Part shown: positions 18,719-29,677 of the stretch, one piece after another
Position numbering within the stretch: position 1 is the first letter of the stretch
Layout of the letters: every line of letters starts with the position of its first letter
The notes under the pieces: generated by a model
Databases searched by the model: none
Told to the model about the DNA's origin: nothing
What the model saw: the letters and a program-made list of their open reading frames with translations, nothing else
Assembly (NCBI GenBank): GCA_025558095.1
Contig: JAIVFI010000014.1
Coordinates: 1-64,000 of the forward strand
DNA length: 64,000 bases
Direction of reading: 5' to 3'
From: Hyaloraphidium curvatum
Taxonomy: Eukaryota > Monoblepharomycota > Hyaloraphidiomycetes > Hyaloraphidiales > Hyaloraphidiaceae
Position numbers and translations under genes: made by a program

Positions 18719-20277
18719 ATGACGTTCGACGTGGACGCGCTCATCGCGCGGTGCTACCGGCGGGAGCTCCCGTCCGAGCGCGAGGTCCGCCTCGCGTGCG
18801 AGCGCTGCAAGGACATCCTGGCGTCCGAGGGCAACGCGCGCGAGATGCGGGCGCCGGTCACGGTGGTCGGCGACGTGCACGGGTGGGCGCGGGCGCCGGG
18901 AGGGCGCGGGACCGGGTCTCAACTGCGCGCCGCCTTCCGCCCGCCGGGGTCTCTCGGCCGCGGGGTCGGGAAAACAGGCAGTTCTACGACGTGCTGGAGA
19001 TTTTCAAGATAGGAGGGTTTTGCCCGGATACCAACTACGTCTTCCTCGGTGGGCGGGCGGCGGACCCGGGCGGTGGCGCGATCCGGGCTGACGCCGTGTT
19101 TGCCGGCCGGCCAGGGGACTACGTCGACCGGGGCTACTACTCGGTGGAGACCATCTCGCTCCTGACGTGCCTGAAAGTGCGATACCCGGAGAGGATATGC
19201 CTGGTGAGGGGGAACCACGAGAGCCGGGCCGTCACGCAGGTTGGTCCGTTGCTGGCCCCTCGACGAGTACAGACTGACCGCGGTGGCCCGAATTTCCCTC
19301 GCCCACTGCATGCGACCCACCTGCTCCCGCCTCCGGCAGACCTACGGTTTCTACGCCGAGGTGATCCGCAAGTACGGCAACGCGAACGTGTGGCATTACT
19401 TTACCAACCTCTTTGACTACCTGAACCTCGCCTGCATCGTCGAGGGTTCCGTCTTGGGCGTCCACGGCGGGCTCAGTCCCAGCATTCAGTACCTGGACCA
19501 GATCAAAGTGCTGGACCGGTTCAGGGGTGGGGCTGCGCCGCCCAGACCCGCCCGCGCGCTCACTCCCTACCGTCTCGCGCCCCAGAGATTCCGCACGAGG
19601 GCCCGATCGCCGACCTCGTGTGGTCCGACCCGCAGCAGGCCGCCGAGGTCGGCAAGCAGGAGTTTGCCCTCTCCCCCCGCGGCGCGGGCTACATCTTCGG
19701 CTCGGCGGTGACGGCGCGCTTCCTGCACGTCAACGGGCTGGACTCGATCGTCCGCGCCCACCAGCTGTGCCAGGAAGGCTACCAGATCCTCCACGACGAC
19801 CGGCTGGTCACAGTGTGGTCGGCGCCGAACTACTGCTACCGCTGCGGCAACGACGCCGCGGTGCTTGAGCTTTCGGCCTCGCTGGAGCGGCACTTCAACG
19901 TGTTCGGGCCGTGCCCCGAGGACGAGCGCGAGACGCCGATGGCGGAGAACTCGCGCGCGCTGAGGGAGGCGCGGGCGCGGAGCGGCGGGGCGAGGGTGCG
20001 GTACCTGCCCTCCAACGCGCAGGTGGCGGCGCTGTGGTCTGCCGCCGACGACGAGGAGGAGTTCGGCACGGGGCCGGGGGCAAAGTACCCGCTCACGCAG
20101 CCCGGGTTCCGCCGGACGCAGTTCGGGGAAGGGGGATCGGACGTGGATTCGGGGTGGTCCGAGGGATCGCCGCTCGAGGACGTGGAGGACGTAGGGCCGG
20201 CGAGCGGGGAGCGGTTCGATCACTATGCGGCCCAGGCACCGCCAGGCAGCAACGCCATGGAAGAGTACTTTTTGTAG
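18719..20277 (+). CDS. PPG1: PPP-family Ser/Thr phosphatase, Ppg1 type
   Basis: 412 residues in five exons: 18719-18882, 18978-19048, 19115-19239, 19340-19526, 19586-20277. All PPP signatures are intact: GDVHG (51-55), GDYVDRG (79-85), GNHESR (111-116), VHGGLSP, and [11 protein letters not shown]. Within the PP2A-like group the sequence follows yeast Ppg1 most closely: [53 protein letters not shown] and FNVFGPCPE. It ends YFL, the PP2A/PP4/PP6/Ppg1 tail that is a target of carboxymethylation. A ~90-residue acidic, Pro-containing extension separates the catalytic core from this tail, as in yeast Ppg1. Known role in yeast: glycogen and Far-complex-linked dephosphorylation. Metal ligands Asp/His/Asn are all present. 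Confidence 0.92.
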
Positions 20278-20520
20278 CTCGGGTGTCGGCAGAGACAATC
20301 AGAGGGCGTTGCTGGGCCAGCGACTGACCTCGATCCGTGTTTCTGATGCTCTTTTCCAGGTCGAACGGGACGAGCTAGATCGGCCCCATTACCCCATTAC
20401 GCTCTTGCGCGGGGGTTGTGCCACGGCCGTTCCGCGGAGCAGGTGGCTGACAATCGACCGCCGAACCTTCTGCGCAGAAGGAGACAGGCTCGCAACTCCA
20501 TCGTCTCGGTAATCGCCGCG

Positions 20521-21510
20521 ATGGACGGAGCGAGAGCAGAGTTCGACCGCTTCCTGAACGCGAAGTACCTCCCCGCCGGCGAGGCCTTCTTCCGGACGCG
20601 CTCCTCCGACCCCGCGCTCTTCGGCGCGTCGGTGCACCGCTTCCCGCTGTACCACTCCAACCCAGAGGGCGTCGTCTTGCGCACGGCGAAGAGCTGGAAC
20701 TCTTACTCGAAAGCTGTGCGGCACTTCACCGTCGAGCGCGGTTTCGACCGGTACAAGGTCCTCTCCAACCGCCTCGACCTGTACAACCGCAACTTTGGCA
20801 TCTTCCACCTCCACTGTGCCTCGCTCGACGGGCTGGGTAAGGAGCTTTTCAGAGAGCACGTGGCATATGTCGTGCAGAGGTTTCCCGAGGGGCTGAGGGT
20901 CAGCGTCATTGCGCGATCCTTCCGGGATGTCGCAGGTGAGATGGACGAGGGCAAGCGCAGGTTCGAGGGTTTCTACGGGGGGTCGACCGGGCGAGCACCC
21001 GGTGCCACGGATCCGGACAACCCGCCGAACGCGAATACGGTCGAGGCGTACGCCGAATACGAGAAGTTCATGGCCGGATCGTACGTCGAGGGCATGGCGC
21101 TCTATTTCCGCGACCCGAGCCAGCCTTCTTCCCTCATCGCCGCCTGCCACGCATTTCCCACGGCGCTGTCGGCTCCGGATGGGACCCAGACCTACGCCTT
21201 GGTCGAGGACTGGGCACAGACCTTGGCTGCACCGCGCCGTTGGCTCCAGCGGAAGGGTTTCGTCGGTTACCGGCGGCACGACTGGCGGCTGGACATCTAC
21301 AACCGCAATTTCGCCGTCTACAGCACTGCGGCGGACGCTGTCGACGGTGCGGGCGCCACGATCATGAGGGAGGCAGCCACATACACCCTGCAGAGGCTGC
21401 CGCAGGGGATACGGGTTACCGCTGTTGGGAGGGTGTACCCCAAGGAGGGCGTGGTCACGTTGGAGGACGCTTGGGCGGGACAGGACCCGTTCATGCGGCC
21501 CGCACTCTGA
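20521..21510 (+). CDS. Protein with two copies of an unrecognised domain
   Basis: 329 residues, no intron needed. The N- and C-terminal halves are related: RLDLYNRNFGIF (84-95) matches RLDIYNRNFAVY (256-267), followed in both by a 25-residue helix and an (E/A)-x-(A)-Y-x2-Q-R-x-P-x-G-(L/I)-R-V-(S/T) segment (114-128 and 285-300). The start of each half also corresponds (FLNAKYLPAGEAFFR / YEKFMAGSYVEGMALYF). No signal peptide or membrane helix. It therefore looks like an internal duplication of a ~165-residue globular domain, possibly of a fungal DUF family; I do not recognise it. Start is the first ATG, preceded by in-frame non-coding sequence. Confidence 0.75.
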   Translation: MDGARAEFDRFLNAKYLPAGEAFFRTRSSDPALFGASVHRFPLYHSNPEGVVLRTAKSWNSYSKAVRHFTVERGFDRYKVLSNRLDLYNRNFGIFHLHCASLDGLGKELFREHVAYVVQRFPEGLRVSVIARSFRDVAGEMDEGKRRFEGFYGGSTGRAPGATDPDNPPNANTVEAYAEYEKFMAGSYVEGMALYFRDPSQPSSLIAACHAFPTALSAPDGTQTYALVEDWAQTLAAPRRWLQRKGFVGYRRHDWRLDIYNRNFAVYSTAADAVDGAGATIMREAATYTLQRLPQGIRVTAVGRVYPKEGVVTLEDAWAGQDPFMRPAL

Positions 21511-21756
21511 TCCGAGGCTAGCTCTTTGGAGACCGTGGCGGGGCGTTACGGTTGCGGCGGTTCTTTCTTCATGTAACCTAGGATGTCGGGTGCGGAGCCG
21601 ACAATCAGATGGCGTTGCTGCGACCGGTGTTTTCATGAATCGCCCGGGCGGGATCAAAAGCCGCGCGCGGGGGCAAGTTGGCCCGACCCGACGCGCTCCG
21701 CTCGACCGCGCATCGCCGCCCTCCTCGACGTCCCTCGGCCTTCGAGCACGCGCAGC

Positions 21757-23009
21757 ATGGCCGCCGTCAGCGAGGCCCCGCTCCACGCGCCCACGCCGGC
21801 GCTCCCGTCGATCCACCACGGCCCGCTCTCCGCCGCGCCGAAGGACCCAAAGGTCGTCGAGCTCTCCAAGCAGATCAAGTTCGAGCTCTCCCCGCGGGCG
21901 GAGCGCGCTCTGCGGCTGGGGAATGGCGAGCCGGCGGGCCCGGTGGTGGTCGTGTGGGGCTGGGTCGGGTCGAAGCACCGCTTCCGTGAGCGGGTCGGGG
22001 ACAGGTCGCGCTGGTGGCCCTTCTGACCATTCTGCGCCAGTGGAAAAGTACGCAAACTTGTTCAGGCCTCACGGGTACTCCATTGCCTACGTCGCTTGCC
22101 CATGTGGGTCGGCTTGCCGCGCGGCTCGCGTCCCGGATCAGGGCTGACCCCGGGGCGGCCGAGCAGTCGAGTACCTCGCCTTCATGAGCCTCTACAACTA
22201 CCCGGCTTTCCTCAAGCGCTTCAAGCCGCTCGCCGACTACCTGGTGGACAACTTCCCGCGGCTGTTTGAGGGCGGAGCGGGCGGCAGGGAGGACCATGTC
22301 GTCCACCTGGCCTTTTCCAACGGCGGATGGTGGGCTTCGCCGGCGACATCGATTCCGTTCCGAACTCTGACGGCCGGTGCCGTTTCCCAGCGTCAACATG
22401 TACCTCTTCTTCCAGTCCCTGGCCAAGTTCCACTCCCAGAGCAAGCTCACCAACGCCGCCGTCCTCCTCGACTCGTGCCCTTCGGAGGCCAGCCCGTGGC
22501 CCTTTGCCAACTTCCTGGCCACCATGTTCTTCCCCAAGCACGCCACCAACCCCCTCGTCCTGGCCCTGACCTTCACCTCGGCCGTCACCTTCCTCGTCGG
22601 CATCGCCATCGTCCGCTTCGTCGGCCGCACCTTCCTCCGCCGCCCCATCGGCTCGCAACACGCTGCCTTCCCCCTCGAAGCCGCCGCCGGCGTGCTCCAC
22701 CCCGCCCTGGGCTCGGCACCGCGGCTGTTCGTCTACTCGGACAAGGGCGACACGATGATCGACTCAGGGTTCGTGCGGTCGTTTGCGGCCAGGGTGAAGA
22801 GGGAGCGTCCGGCGGCGGGCGTGAAGCTGCTGGAGTTCCCGCGGTCGGACCACGTGAGGCACCTGCCGGAGCACCCGAAGGAGTACGAGGCGGGGGTGGA
22901 GGAGTTCATGCGGGGGGTGGCATTTGGGGGGGAGGATGTGTGCGGGTGGGGCGACGACGTGGAGGGGGAGACGGGGTTGCTGAGGGAGCCTAAAACCAAG
23001 GACAACTGA
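21757..23009 (+). CDS. TMEM53 / DUF829-like alpha/beta-hydrolase-fold protein
   Basis: 357 residues in four exons: 21757-21985, 22041-22103, 22167-22329, 22391-23009 (introns 55, 63, 61 nt). The DUF829 layout is clear: VVVVWGWVGSKHRF then KYANLFRPHGYSIAYVACP, a central H..FSNGG where an esterase nucleophile would lie, LTNAAVLLDSCPS, and a C-terminal LFVYSDKGDTMIDSGFVRSFAARVK...EFPRSDHVRHLPEHPKEYEAGVEEFM, which holds the conserved Asp and His. Between them is a hydrophobic segment (NPLVLALTFTSAVTFLVGIAIV) that could be a membrane anchor, consistent with TMEM53 being a nuclear-envelope protein in animals. Enzymatic activity in this family is unproven. The tail is acidic and Gly-rich. Confidence 0.82.
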
Positions 23010-23467
23010 AGATCGGGGTGGCGGTCCGTTGGGGTGCTGGGACAAGGCGTGTTTGTAGAGTAGACGGATGATGGACGATTTCTTGTTCGGAATCAAGCTA
23101 GACCACATTCTTGACCGCCGATCGAGGATCGGAAGATGAGTTTGCGTGCTGGGGGCGGACCGATCTCTCCGCGCCGCGCCGCTGTGCTCCGCAACGCCCT
23201 CCGGCGGCCGGACGGCGAGTCCCCGACCGGCGCACGGTACACTCAGCAAGTTACCGCTTGCCGCACCCCGCTAGACAGGGATGCCGCAGCGGCACCCCGC
23301 TGTGTCGCAGCGGCGCTTCGGGCCGGTTCACCCGGTGGCCGTGCGCCGTCGTGCGGCACAAGCCCATAAACTGTGCGCCATGCCGATCCCGAATCCCCCG
23401 CCGAATCAAACACGCGCATTCGCTTCCGCCGGCGTTTTCCCGACAAACCGACACCCGGAAACCGAAG
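23010..23467. other. Intergenic / promoter region
   Basis: 458 bases between the TMEM53-like gene and the fasciclin gene. CATAAA occurs about 100 bases before the fasciclin ATG. Otherwise nothing recognisable. Confidence 0.35.
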
Positions 23468-24726
23468 ATGAAGGCCTTCGCCGCCGCCTGCGCCCTTCTT
23501 GCCCTCTCGGCTGCTGCCAGCGCCGCGTAGGACGCCGAGCGCGTCCACCGACGCTTCGCGACTCACCCGCCCGTCTTTCCCTCCCCGACCTCCCCATTCC
23601 CCACGCCCTCCCTCCTTCAACCTGCAGCCCCGCCCTCGCCCCGCGCACCAACCAGCCCGCCGAACCCAACTGCGTCGAGGCCGTGCTGCAGGTCGCCTCG
23701 GGCCAGGTCCACAAGCCGTACGGGCTGAGCACGCTCGTCTCCCTGGCCTCGCCGCTCCCCGGTATCGTCAAGGTCCTCAGCGGTGGGGAGCCCAGCCTGC
23801 CCCAGATCACGCTGTTTGCGCCCACAGGTAGGCCCCCTCGGTGCCGCGCGCTTTGACCGCTGTCGCTGATCCCGCTTCCGCCCGACAAGACGCCGCCTTC
23901 GCCACCCTCGTGCAGTCCATCGGAGGCTCCATTCCCCCCTCCTTCGTCCCCCTCATCCCCGAGGTCCTCGCCTACCACGTCGCCCCCCTCAAGGTCGACC
24001 CCGCCGCGCTCCCCCCCGCCTCGGCGGTGCCCACGCTGCTCGGCAGGGGCAACTTCTCGAGCGTGCAGCCGCAGCTCCTGATCGCCGAGAGGCTGCAGAG
24101 CCCGCCGGTGCTGCTCAGCTACGGGCTGGGCAAGTCGGGCGTCATCGACACGATCAAGTGCCGGAACGGCGTCGTGCACGTCGGTGGGTGATCGTCTGCC
24201 GGCCTTTCCTCCTGCCGGCGCTGTCTAATGCCGGCAACGCCTAGTCAACTCGGTTCTGTTCCCCCCGAACCCGACGTCGGCGACCGCCGTCAAGGCTGGC
24301 CTTAGCGCCCTCGTGCAGGCCCTCACCGCCACCAACCTCGCCGGCGCCGTCGACGCCATCCCCGCCGTCACCGTCTTCGCCCCCACCGACGCCGCCTTTG
24401 CCGAGATCGCCAACGTCGCCGCCACCCTGACTCCCCAGCAGTTCGCCAAGGTGCTCACGTACCACGTGGTGCCGGCCCGCGCGACGTCGTTCGATCTGCA
24501 GGCGGAGCAGAAGTTCCCCACCGTCAACGGCGCCCAGCTCCACGTTAGGGTCAGCAACGGGCAGGTCTTCGTCGGCGACGGCGGAGCCAAGGTCGTTGCG
24601 GCCAACGTCCTGACCGCCAACGGCGTCGTGCACGTCATCGACAAGGTGGGTCTCTGGCTGCGTGGAGTGCGGATCTGCCAGCTACCTGATCCGCACCTCC
24701 AGGTTCTCATTCCTCCGAACCTCTAA
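23468..24726 (+). CDS. Secreted fasciclin (FAS1) protein, two domains
   Basis: 325 residues in five exons: 23468-23526, 23628-23827, 23890-24183, 24245-24645, 24703-24726. Exon 1 encodes only the signal peptide (MKAFAAACALLALSAAASA) and ends in phase 2. Each FAS1 domain has its two hallmark boxes: ITLFAPTDAAFA / YHVAPLK...GVVHV in domain 1 and VTVFAPTDAAFAEI / TYHVVPARA...NGVVHVIDKVLIPP in domain 2. The last exon is 24 nt and supplies VLIPPNL, completing the standard domain end; without the final intron the frame would run into a non-conserved tail. FAS1 proteins are extracellular adhesion proteins, often wall-bound. No GPI signal follows domain 2, so it is probably released or wall-associated through other contacts. 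Confidence 0.9.
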
Positions 24727-24905
24727 AGAATTGAGCAGTAGAGAGCGTCGGAAAAACAGTGCTGTTTGTCATCCTTTTGTCGTTCTAGTAGATAGCTAGT
24801 GTGTCGTCCGTACACTCCTTGTCCTTTTTCTTCCTTTCCACCACCGAGGCCATACCTCCTCAATTGGCCCTTTGCTTTCCCTCCCCGCACAACTCAAGTT
24901 GCTGC

Positions 24906-25790
24906 CTAGAGGATCGCGGCGACCAGGCCGGCGACCGCTGCAGCAGCGCCGAACCCGCCGGCCAGCCTTCCCGCGCTGCCGGGCTTGGTGGTAGTTGGGG
25001 CAGCTGTGGTTGGCCCAGTAGAGGTGGGGGCCGGCGTGGTGGGTGCGGCCGAGGTGACCGGGATGGTGGAGGTGGGCCCTCGAATCCAAAGTCAGCGGCG
25101 CGCGGCAAGGGACACCTCGACCACCTACCATCCGTGGGAAAGTCCGTGGGCACGGGGATGGGCGTCTCGGGAACATCCGTGGGCTGGGCGCCGGATCGGA
25201 CAAACTCGACGTCGCTCATTTCGAGGATGAGCCATCCGCCGCCGGTGCCGCAGACCGAGGCGCACGTCTGGGCGGTGTAGACGCCAATCAGCTGCCTGCC
25301 GTCGCAGCACAGGCACCCCGTCTCGAAGGCCGGCTGCACGCCGTTGATGACCACGCGGCCGTTGCCGGCTTCGACGCGGCGCGAGTTTTCGGGGCAGAGG
25401 CCGGCCGAGGTGCCGTTTGCCGAGGGCGGCCTGGGGGAGTCGCAGAGGTCGATGTCTGCGATGGAGCAAGAAGTAGAGCCGTAGATCCGGCCATCCATTC
25501 AGTCAGCGGAGCCCGAAGGGAGGCGTGAGTTTGGGAATGGGAGTGAGTCGCGCGTCACAGTCGGCCGGACGCAACCCACAGCCGGTCGACGAGTTGGAGC
25601 GGCGGCTCGGGTACCCGCATCCTGCCTGCGACTCGCACCACGTGCGGTTGGTCGGCAGCGCGGGGCCGACGGCGCACGGCGTCAGGCAAGGGCAACCGTT
25701 GTTCCCGTAAATCGTCTGCGCGCGTGCGCCGGCCGCGGCGAGGAGCACGGCGGCGGCGACGACGAGGGCGAGGCCGGTAACGCGGGCCAT
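24906..25790 (-). CDS. Cys-rich GPI-anchor-type surface protein (unrecognised)
   Basis: 236 residues from three exons (minus): 25790-25580, 25455-25129, 25078-24906. Exon 1 gives a signal peptide (MARVTGLALVVAAAVLLAAAGARA) and a Cys-rich start (GCPCLTPC, WCESQAGCGYP). Exon 2 continues with a Cys-rich domain (LCDSPRPP, GLCPENSRRVE, TGCLCCDGRQLIGVYTAQTCASVCGTGGGW). The 50-nt second intron has a GTAGGT donor and GAG acceptor. Exon 3 has no ATG: it is a Thr/Pro-rich stalk (TSAAPTTPAPTSTGPTTAAPTTT) ending in a hydrophobic tail (GGFGAAAAVAGLVAAIL), the classic GPI-attachment layout with a probable omega site near GSAG. Likely a plasma-membrane or wall mannoprotein. The first intron, 124 nt, is the least certain. 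Confidence 0.7.
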
Positions 25791-26411
25791 CTTGATTCTG
25801 CGGCGCGGGAGGGCGTGGAATGGGCGATGCGCGTGGCTTGAGTGTCGGGAGGGATGCCGTCCCTGCTCGCGCCTTCGCCACCAAGAGTCAGCGGCTGAGT
25901 TCGTGGGATCAGAACGACGCCCATCGGCGGCGGATCGCCTCGTTTCTCTCCAAGAAGATCCCTCGGAATCGAATGAGATCGCATCGCCGGACTTGTCATT
26001 CCCGTGGGGAACCGGGCGGCTGTCAGGGGATACCCCTCCCCAAGGCCCGGGGAAAGCCGACCGCACTCTACCCGATGTCCTCATTCGCAACTAACAACAC
26101 CGAGAAGCTGAAGATCTGTCCAAGGGGCTCTTCGTACTAGAGCAGCCCATAATGATGGAACCCGGTCTTGATCGTGTCGGGAGAAAGCGTCGTAAAGTGC
26201 TTGCCGCTCACCGGACGTGCGAAATGCTCAACAGGACTGGGCGAGCGCAGGATCAGGCATGCACCGCGGTTGTCTTCAGCGGCCACGCACCGGTGTTAGC
26301 CGGCGGTTCCTCGACGGTCGCCGGGCTAGGCTCCCCAGTCAGCCTACCCCGAGCGAAGAGCACCATTCTCTTCAGACCGCGCACGAGCTACATCTCCGCG
26401 TCACAGTCCCG
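25791..26411. other. Intergenic stretch
   Basis: 620 bases between the start of the GPI-type gene and the 3' end of ACL4. It must carry the promoter of the former. No other feature supported. Confidence 0.4.
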
Positions 26412-27740
26412 TCATTCCTCCATCGTTTCCCCTTCCTCCGCCTCGCCATCCCCGTCCCCGTCCTCAACATCCTCCCACCCCATCTCCTCGTCCTCTTCCC
26501 CCTCTTCCTCCGGTGCCCGCGGCGGCAGCACGGCGTCCAGCTCCGCGAGCAGCTCGCCCGCGTGCGCGCGGACCGCGGCTTCGTCGTCCGTGGGGATGTC
26601 GGTGCGGTCGTGGAGCTGCGGGATGGGGGTCAGACCATATGGCGGGTGAGGGAGGGCGGACGAACGCACCTTGACGACCATCAGCAGCGCCTCCCTTGCT
26701 TCCTCCCAGCACCTGTCCCTCTCTTTCCGCTTCTCCTCCGCCAGCTCCTTCTCCTCCCCCTTCCCTTCCTCGCCATCCTCCGGCTTCACCCCGCCCCGGC
26801 CCTTGAGGTACCAAGCCCACCCCAGGGCGTACCACGCCTCGGCCACCTCCGAGTCCTCATCCCGCAGCGCCTCCAGCACCCCCACCGCCCTCTCCGTCTC
26901 CCCCAGCTCGATCAGGAGCTTCGCCGCGTCGAGGCGGAACCCGTACTCGGCGTCCGGCGGCCAAAGGGCGATGCCGCGTTCGAGGGCGGCGAGGGCGTCG
27001 GCGGGGCGGGATTGTGTGAGGAGGAGGGAGGCGTGGAGCTGGTGCGGTTCGGGGGAGGAGGGGTGCGCGGAGAGGGCGAGGTGGATGAGGTCGGAGCAGC
27101 GGGATTCGGCGTCGGGTTCGTCGCTGGGAGGAGAGACGGGAGGGTGAGTCTCGACTTGGGAGCTGATCAAGCACAGGGCCCGGCATGGCGTCCACCACGT
27201 CGCCAATTGCCCCCCCCTCCAAGACACCAACCACAAATCCGTCATGTAGATCTCGGCGATGCCGCAGTAGACGCCCGCCAACGCTTTCCTGGCCTCCTCC
27301 TCCTCTGCCGGCTCCAGCCCGGCCTCGAGGTCCTTCTTGACCAGCTCCGCCCCCTTCTCGTAGCACCGCACCGCCTCCTTTCCCGTCGACAGCTGCGCAA
27401 GGAACAGCCACGCCCCTGCACCCCCTTCGGGATCCAGTTCCGCGGCTTTGGCAAAGGCTTCCCGCGCCTTGGCCACCTCCCCCGTCTCCGCGAGCAGGCT
27501 GCCCAGCACCTCCCACGCCTGCGGCAGTTCCGGCTCCGTCTCGGTCGCCCGCTTCGCGAAGCGCACGGCGAGGGGAAAGTCCATCGCGGCGGCGAGCTCG
27601 CCGGCCTTTGCGAGCAGGTCCTCGGCGGACGGCGCCGCCTTCTTGCCCTTTGCGGGCTTCGGGGCCGTCGGCCGGGCCGCGGGGACGGAAGATGCGGCCT
27701 TTTTGGCCCGCGATGTGGGGACGTCCTTGGACGACACCAT
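26412..27740 (-). CDS. ACL4: TPR protein, Acl4-type assembly chaperone of ribosomal protein Rpl4
   Basis: 388 residues; exons (minus) 27740-27232, 27123-26670, 26615-26412. Tetratricopeptide repeats begin at AEDLLAKAGELAAAMDFPLAVRFAKRA and continue through AWEVLGSLLAETGEVAKAREAFAKAAELDPEG. The first splice restores EIYMTDLCDEPDAESRC, the most conserved segment of Acl4-like proteins as I know them, and SDLIHLALSAHPSSPEPHQLHASLLLTQSRPADALAALERGIALW follows. The C-terminus is strongly acidic (EEEGEEDEEMGWEDVEDGDGDGEAEEGE), as in Acl4, which shields the basic Rpl4 extension co-translationally and on the way to the nucleus. The basic, Lys/Ala-rich N-terminus is not conserved. Divergent from CDC10. 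Confidence 0.85.
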   Translation of the reverse strand: MVSSKDVPTSRAKKAASSVPAARPTAPKPAKGKKAAPSAEDLLAKAGELAAAMDFPLAVRFAKRATETEPELPQAWEVLGSLLAETGEVAKAREAFAKAAELDPEGGAGAWLFLAQLSTGKEAVRCYEKGAELVKKDLEAGLEPAEEEEARKALAGVYCGIAEIYMTDLWLVSWRGGQLATWWTPCRALCLISSQVETHPPVSPPSDEPDAESRCSDLIHLALSAHPSSPEPHQLHASLLLTQSRPADALAALERGIALWPPDAEYGFRLDAAKLLIELGETERAVGVLEALRDEDSEVAEAWYALGWAWYLKGRGGVKPEDGEEGKGEEKELAEEKRKERDRCWEEAREALLMVVKVRSSALPHPPYGLTPIPQLHDRTDIPTDDEAAVRAHAGELLAELDAVLPPRAPEEEGEEDEEMGWEDVEDGDGDGEAEEGETMEE

Positions 27741-28243
27741 GGCTGCGGGCGTGGGGAGGGGTCGCCGAAATCGGCCGCTCGGTGTGTTGTGTTGTTTTCC
27801 GCACGGTTCGCTGGACCTCAGTTTGGCCCACGCGCACCCGCCCGACCCCACTGCTCCTAACAAACACATCTCCCGGCCCGCGCATCTCTCTCAGGTGGGC
27901 AGCCCACGCCCGCAGACGGCGCCATCGCGGCGGCGCGCGCGCGCGGACGGCGCGCCGTGCGGAACGGCCGTGTTTGGCAACGCGCACCGCGCACCCGCGC
28001 GGGCACCGCTCCCGCGCCGCGCGCCGCCGCCCCGCTCGCCGCCCGCCGCCGTGTTAATGGAATGTTTGGCGATGCTGACCGCCGCCCTGTTGCCTTCCCT
28101 TGCCGTGTCTGGACGCGGAACTCGCACCCTCCCGACCCGACCCCGCTCCCTCCGCCGCACGCCCGATCGGAACCGGGACGCCGCATTCGCCCCTTCTGTG
28201 CCCCGTTCCGCCCTCTTCTACGGTCGTACAAGCAGCTGGAACG
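27741..28243. promoter_or_regulatory. Shared upstream region of ACL4 and CDC10
   Basis: 503 bases between two divergently transcribed starts; it should contain both promoters. Very GC-rich with CpG-dense Arg/Ala-like runs around 27900-28040. No TATA box identified. Confidence 0.4.
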
Positions 28244-29677
28244 ATGGCGGACGTCGAGCAGACCCAGGAGATCTCGTCGCCGATGCCCACCACCCCGCCC
28301 TCGGCGCCGGCTCCCTCGACCGCCCCGGTCGCCGCCGTCACCCAGCAGATGAAGAAGGTCGGCCGACACTATTTGGATGCGCTGTTTTGCGGCGGCGAGG
28401 CTGACGGGGATGGCGCCAGATGTCCGTCGCCAACCAGTCGTACGTCGGCTTCGAGACCCTGCCCAACCAGATCGTCAGGAAGCGGCTCAAGGAGGGCTTC
28501 CGCTTCAACATCATGATCGTCGGTGCGTTGCTCGTCGCCGCTCCCGCCCGGACTTGCTCTGACCCCCGGGGTTTAGGTGCCTCGGGCTTGGGCAAGACCA
28601 CGCTGGTCAACACCATGTTTGCCGCCCACCTCGTCGACTCCAAGGCGACCAAGCACCCGACCGACCCGTGGCCCAAGACCACCGAGATTGCCAGCGTGAC
28701 CCATCGTGGGTTTTGCTCGCGGCCGGTCCCGTTGTCGTTCGCTGACCACCCCCCCCCAAGTCCTCGAGGAGAACGGCGTCCGCCTGCGGCTCACCATCGT
28801 CGACACCCCCGGCTACGGCGACCAGGTCAACAACGAGAACTGCTGGGACCCCGTGCTGCGCTACATCAAGGAGCAGTACGCGGCCTTCCTCCGCAAGGAG
28901 CTCACCCCCGCGCGCGACCGGCGCATCCCCGACACGCGCATCCACTGCGTGCTCTTCTTCATCGCGCCCTCGGGCCACGCGCTCAGGCCGATCGACATCA
29001 CCGTCATGAGGAAGCTGACCGAAGTGGCCAACGTGATCCCGGTCATCGCCAAGTCGGACTCGCTCACGCCCGAGGAGAAGGACGCCTTCAAGAGGTGCGC
29101 CGCGGGCGGTCCGCCATCTTCTTCCCCGACCTAACCCGGCATCCCCCCCCCCCGCCCCTCAGGCGCATCAAGGCCGAGCTCGACTTCCACGGCATCCGCG
29201 CGTACCCCTTCCCCCAGACGCTCGAGGACATCGAGGGCTGGGACACGGCCGACGAGCGCGAGTACCTCTCTAAGATGCGCGACATGCTGCCGTTCGCCGT
29301 CATCGGCTCCGAGACGGTGGTGCAGGGCGCCGAGGGGCCCGTGCGCGGGCGCAAGACGCGGTGGGGGGTGGTGAACGGTGGGTTGTCTCGCCTGGCCCGA
29401 ACGCGAGTCCGCTGCTGACATTCCGCGGCCCCCCTTTGCAGTCGAGGAGGAGAAGCACTCGGACTTTGTCCACCTCCGCCAGTTCCTCACGCGCACGCAC
29501 CTGCAGGACCTCATCGAGACGACGCACTACCTGCACTACGAGCAGTTCCGCACGCGGCAGCTGCTCGCGCTCAAGGAGGGCGGCGGCGCCGCGCTGGCAC
29601 AGCAGCAGCAGGCCAGCCAGGCGAGCCTGGTGCCGAGCGGGGTGCCGGCACCCGCGGGGCCCAGCCCGGGGCAGTAG
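28244..29677 (+). CDS. CDC10: Septin, Cdc10 group
   Basis: 376 residues in six exons: 28244-28357, 28420-28522, 28577-28705, 28761-29094, 29163-29377, 29442-29677. P-loop G-A-S-G-L-G-K-T (73-80), G3 DTPGYGD (130-136), G4 AKSD (212-215) and the septin unique element near the end are intact. The Cdc10 (AspD) group is indicated by GFETLPNQIVRK...[54 protein letters not shown], the short N-terminus and the short C-terminus lacking a long coiled coil (ends in a Gln/Ala/Pro tail after LLALKEGGG). LTRTHLQDLIETTHYLHYE is the usual last helix. Septins assemble into filaments at the cortex and division sites. Each intron is 54-68 nt. Confidence 0.95.

Noticed and set aside
17496-18722. Long frames on both strands within the second ankyrin kinase
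   Set aside because: The kinase frame has all catalytic motifs; the others are Arg-rich shadows.
23281-23856. Single-frame reading through the start of the fasciclin gene
   Set aside because: It reads 5' UTR and intron; the signal peptide is in a different frame and joins by splicing.
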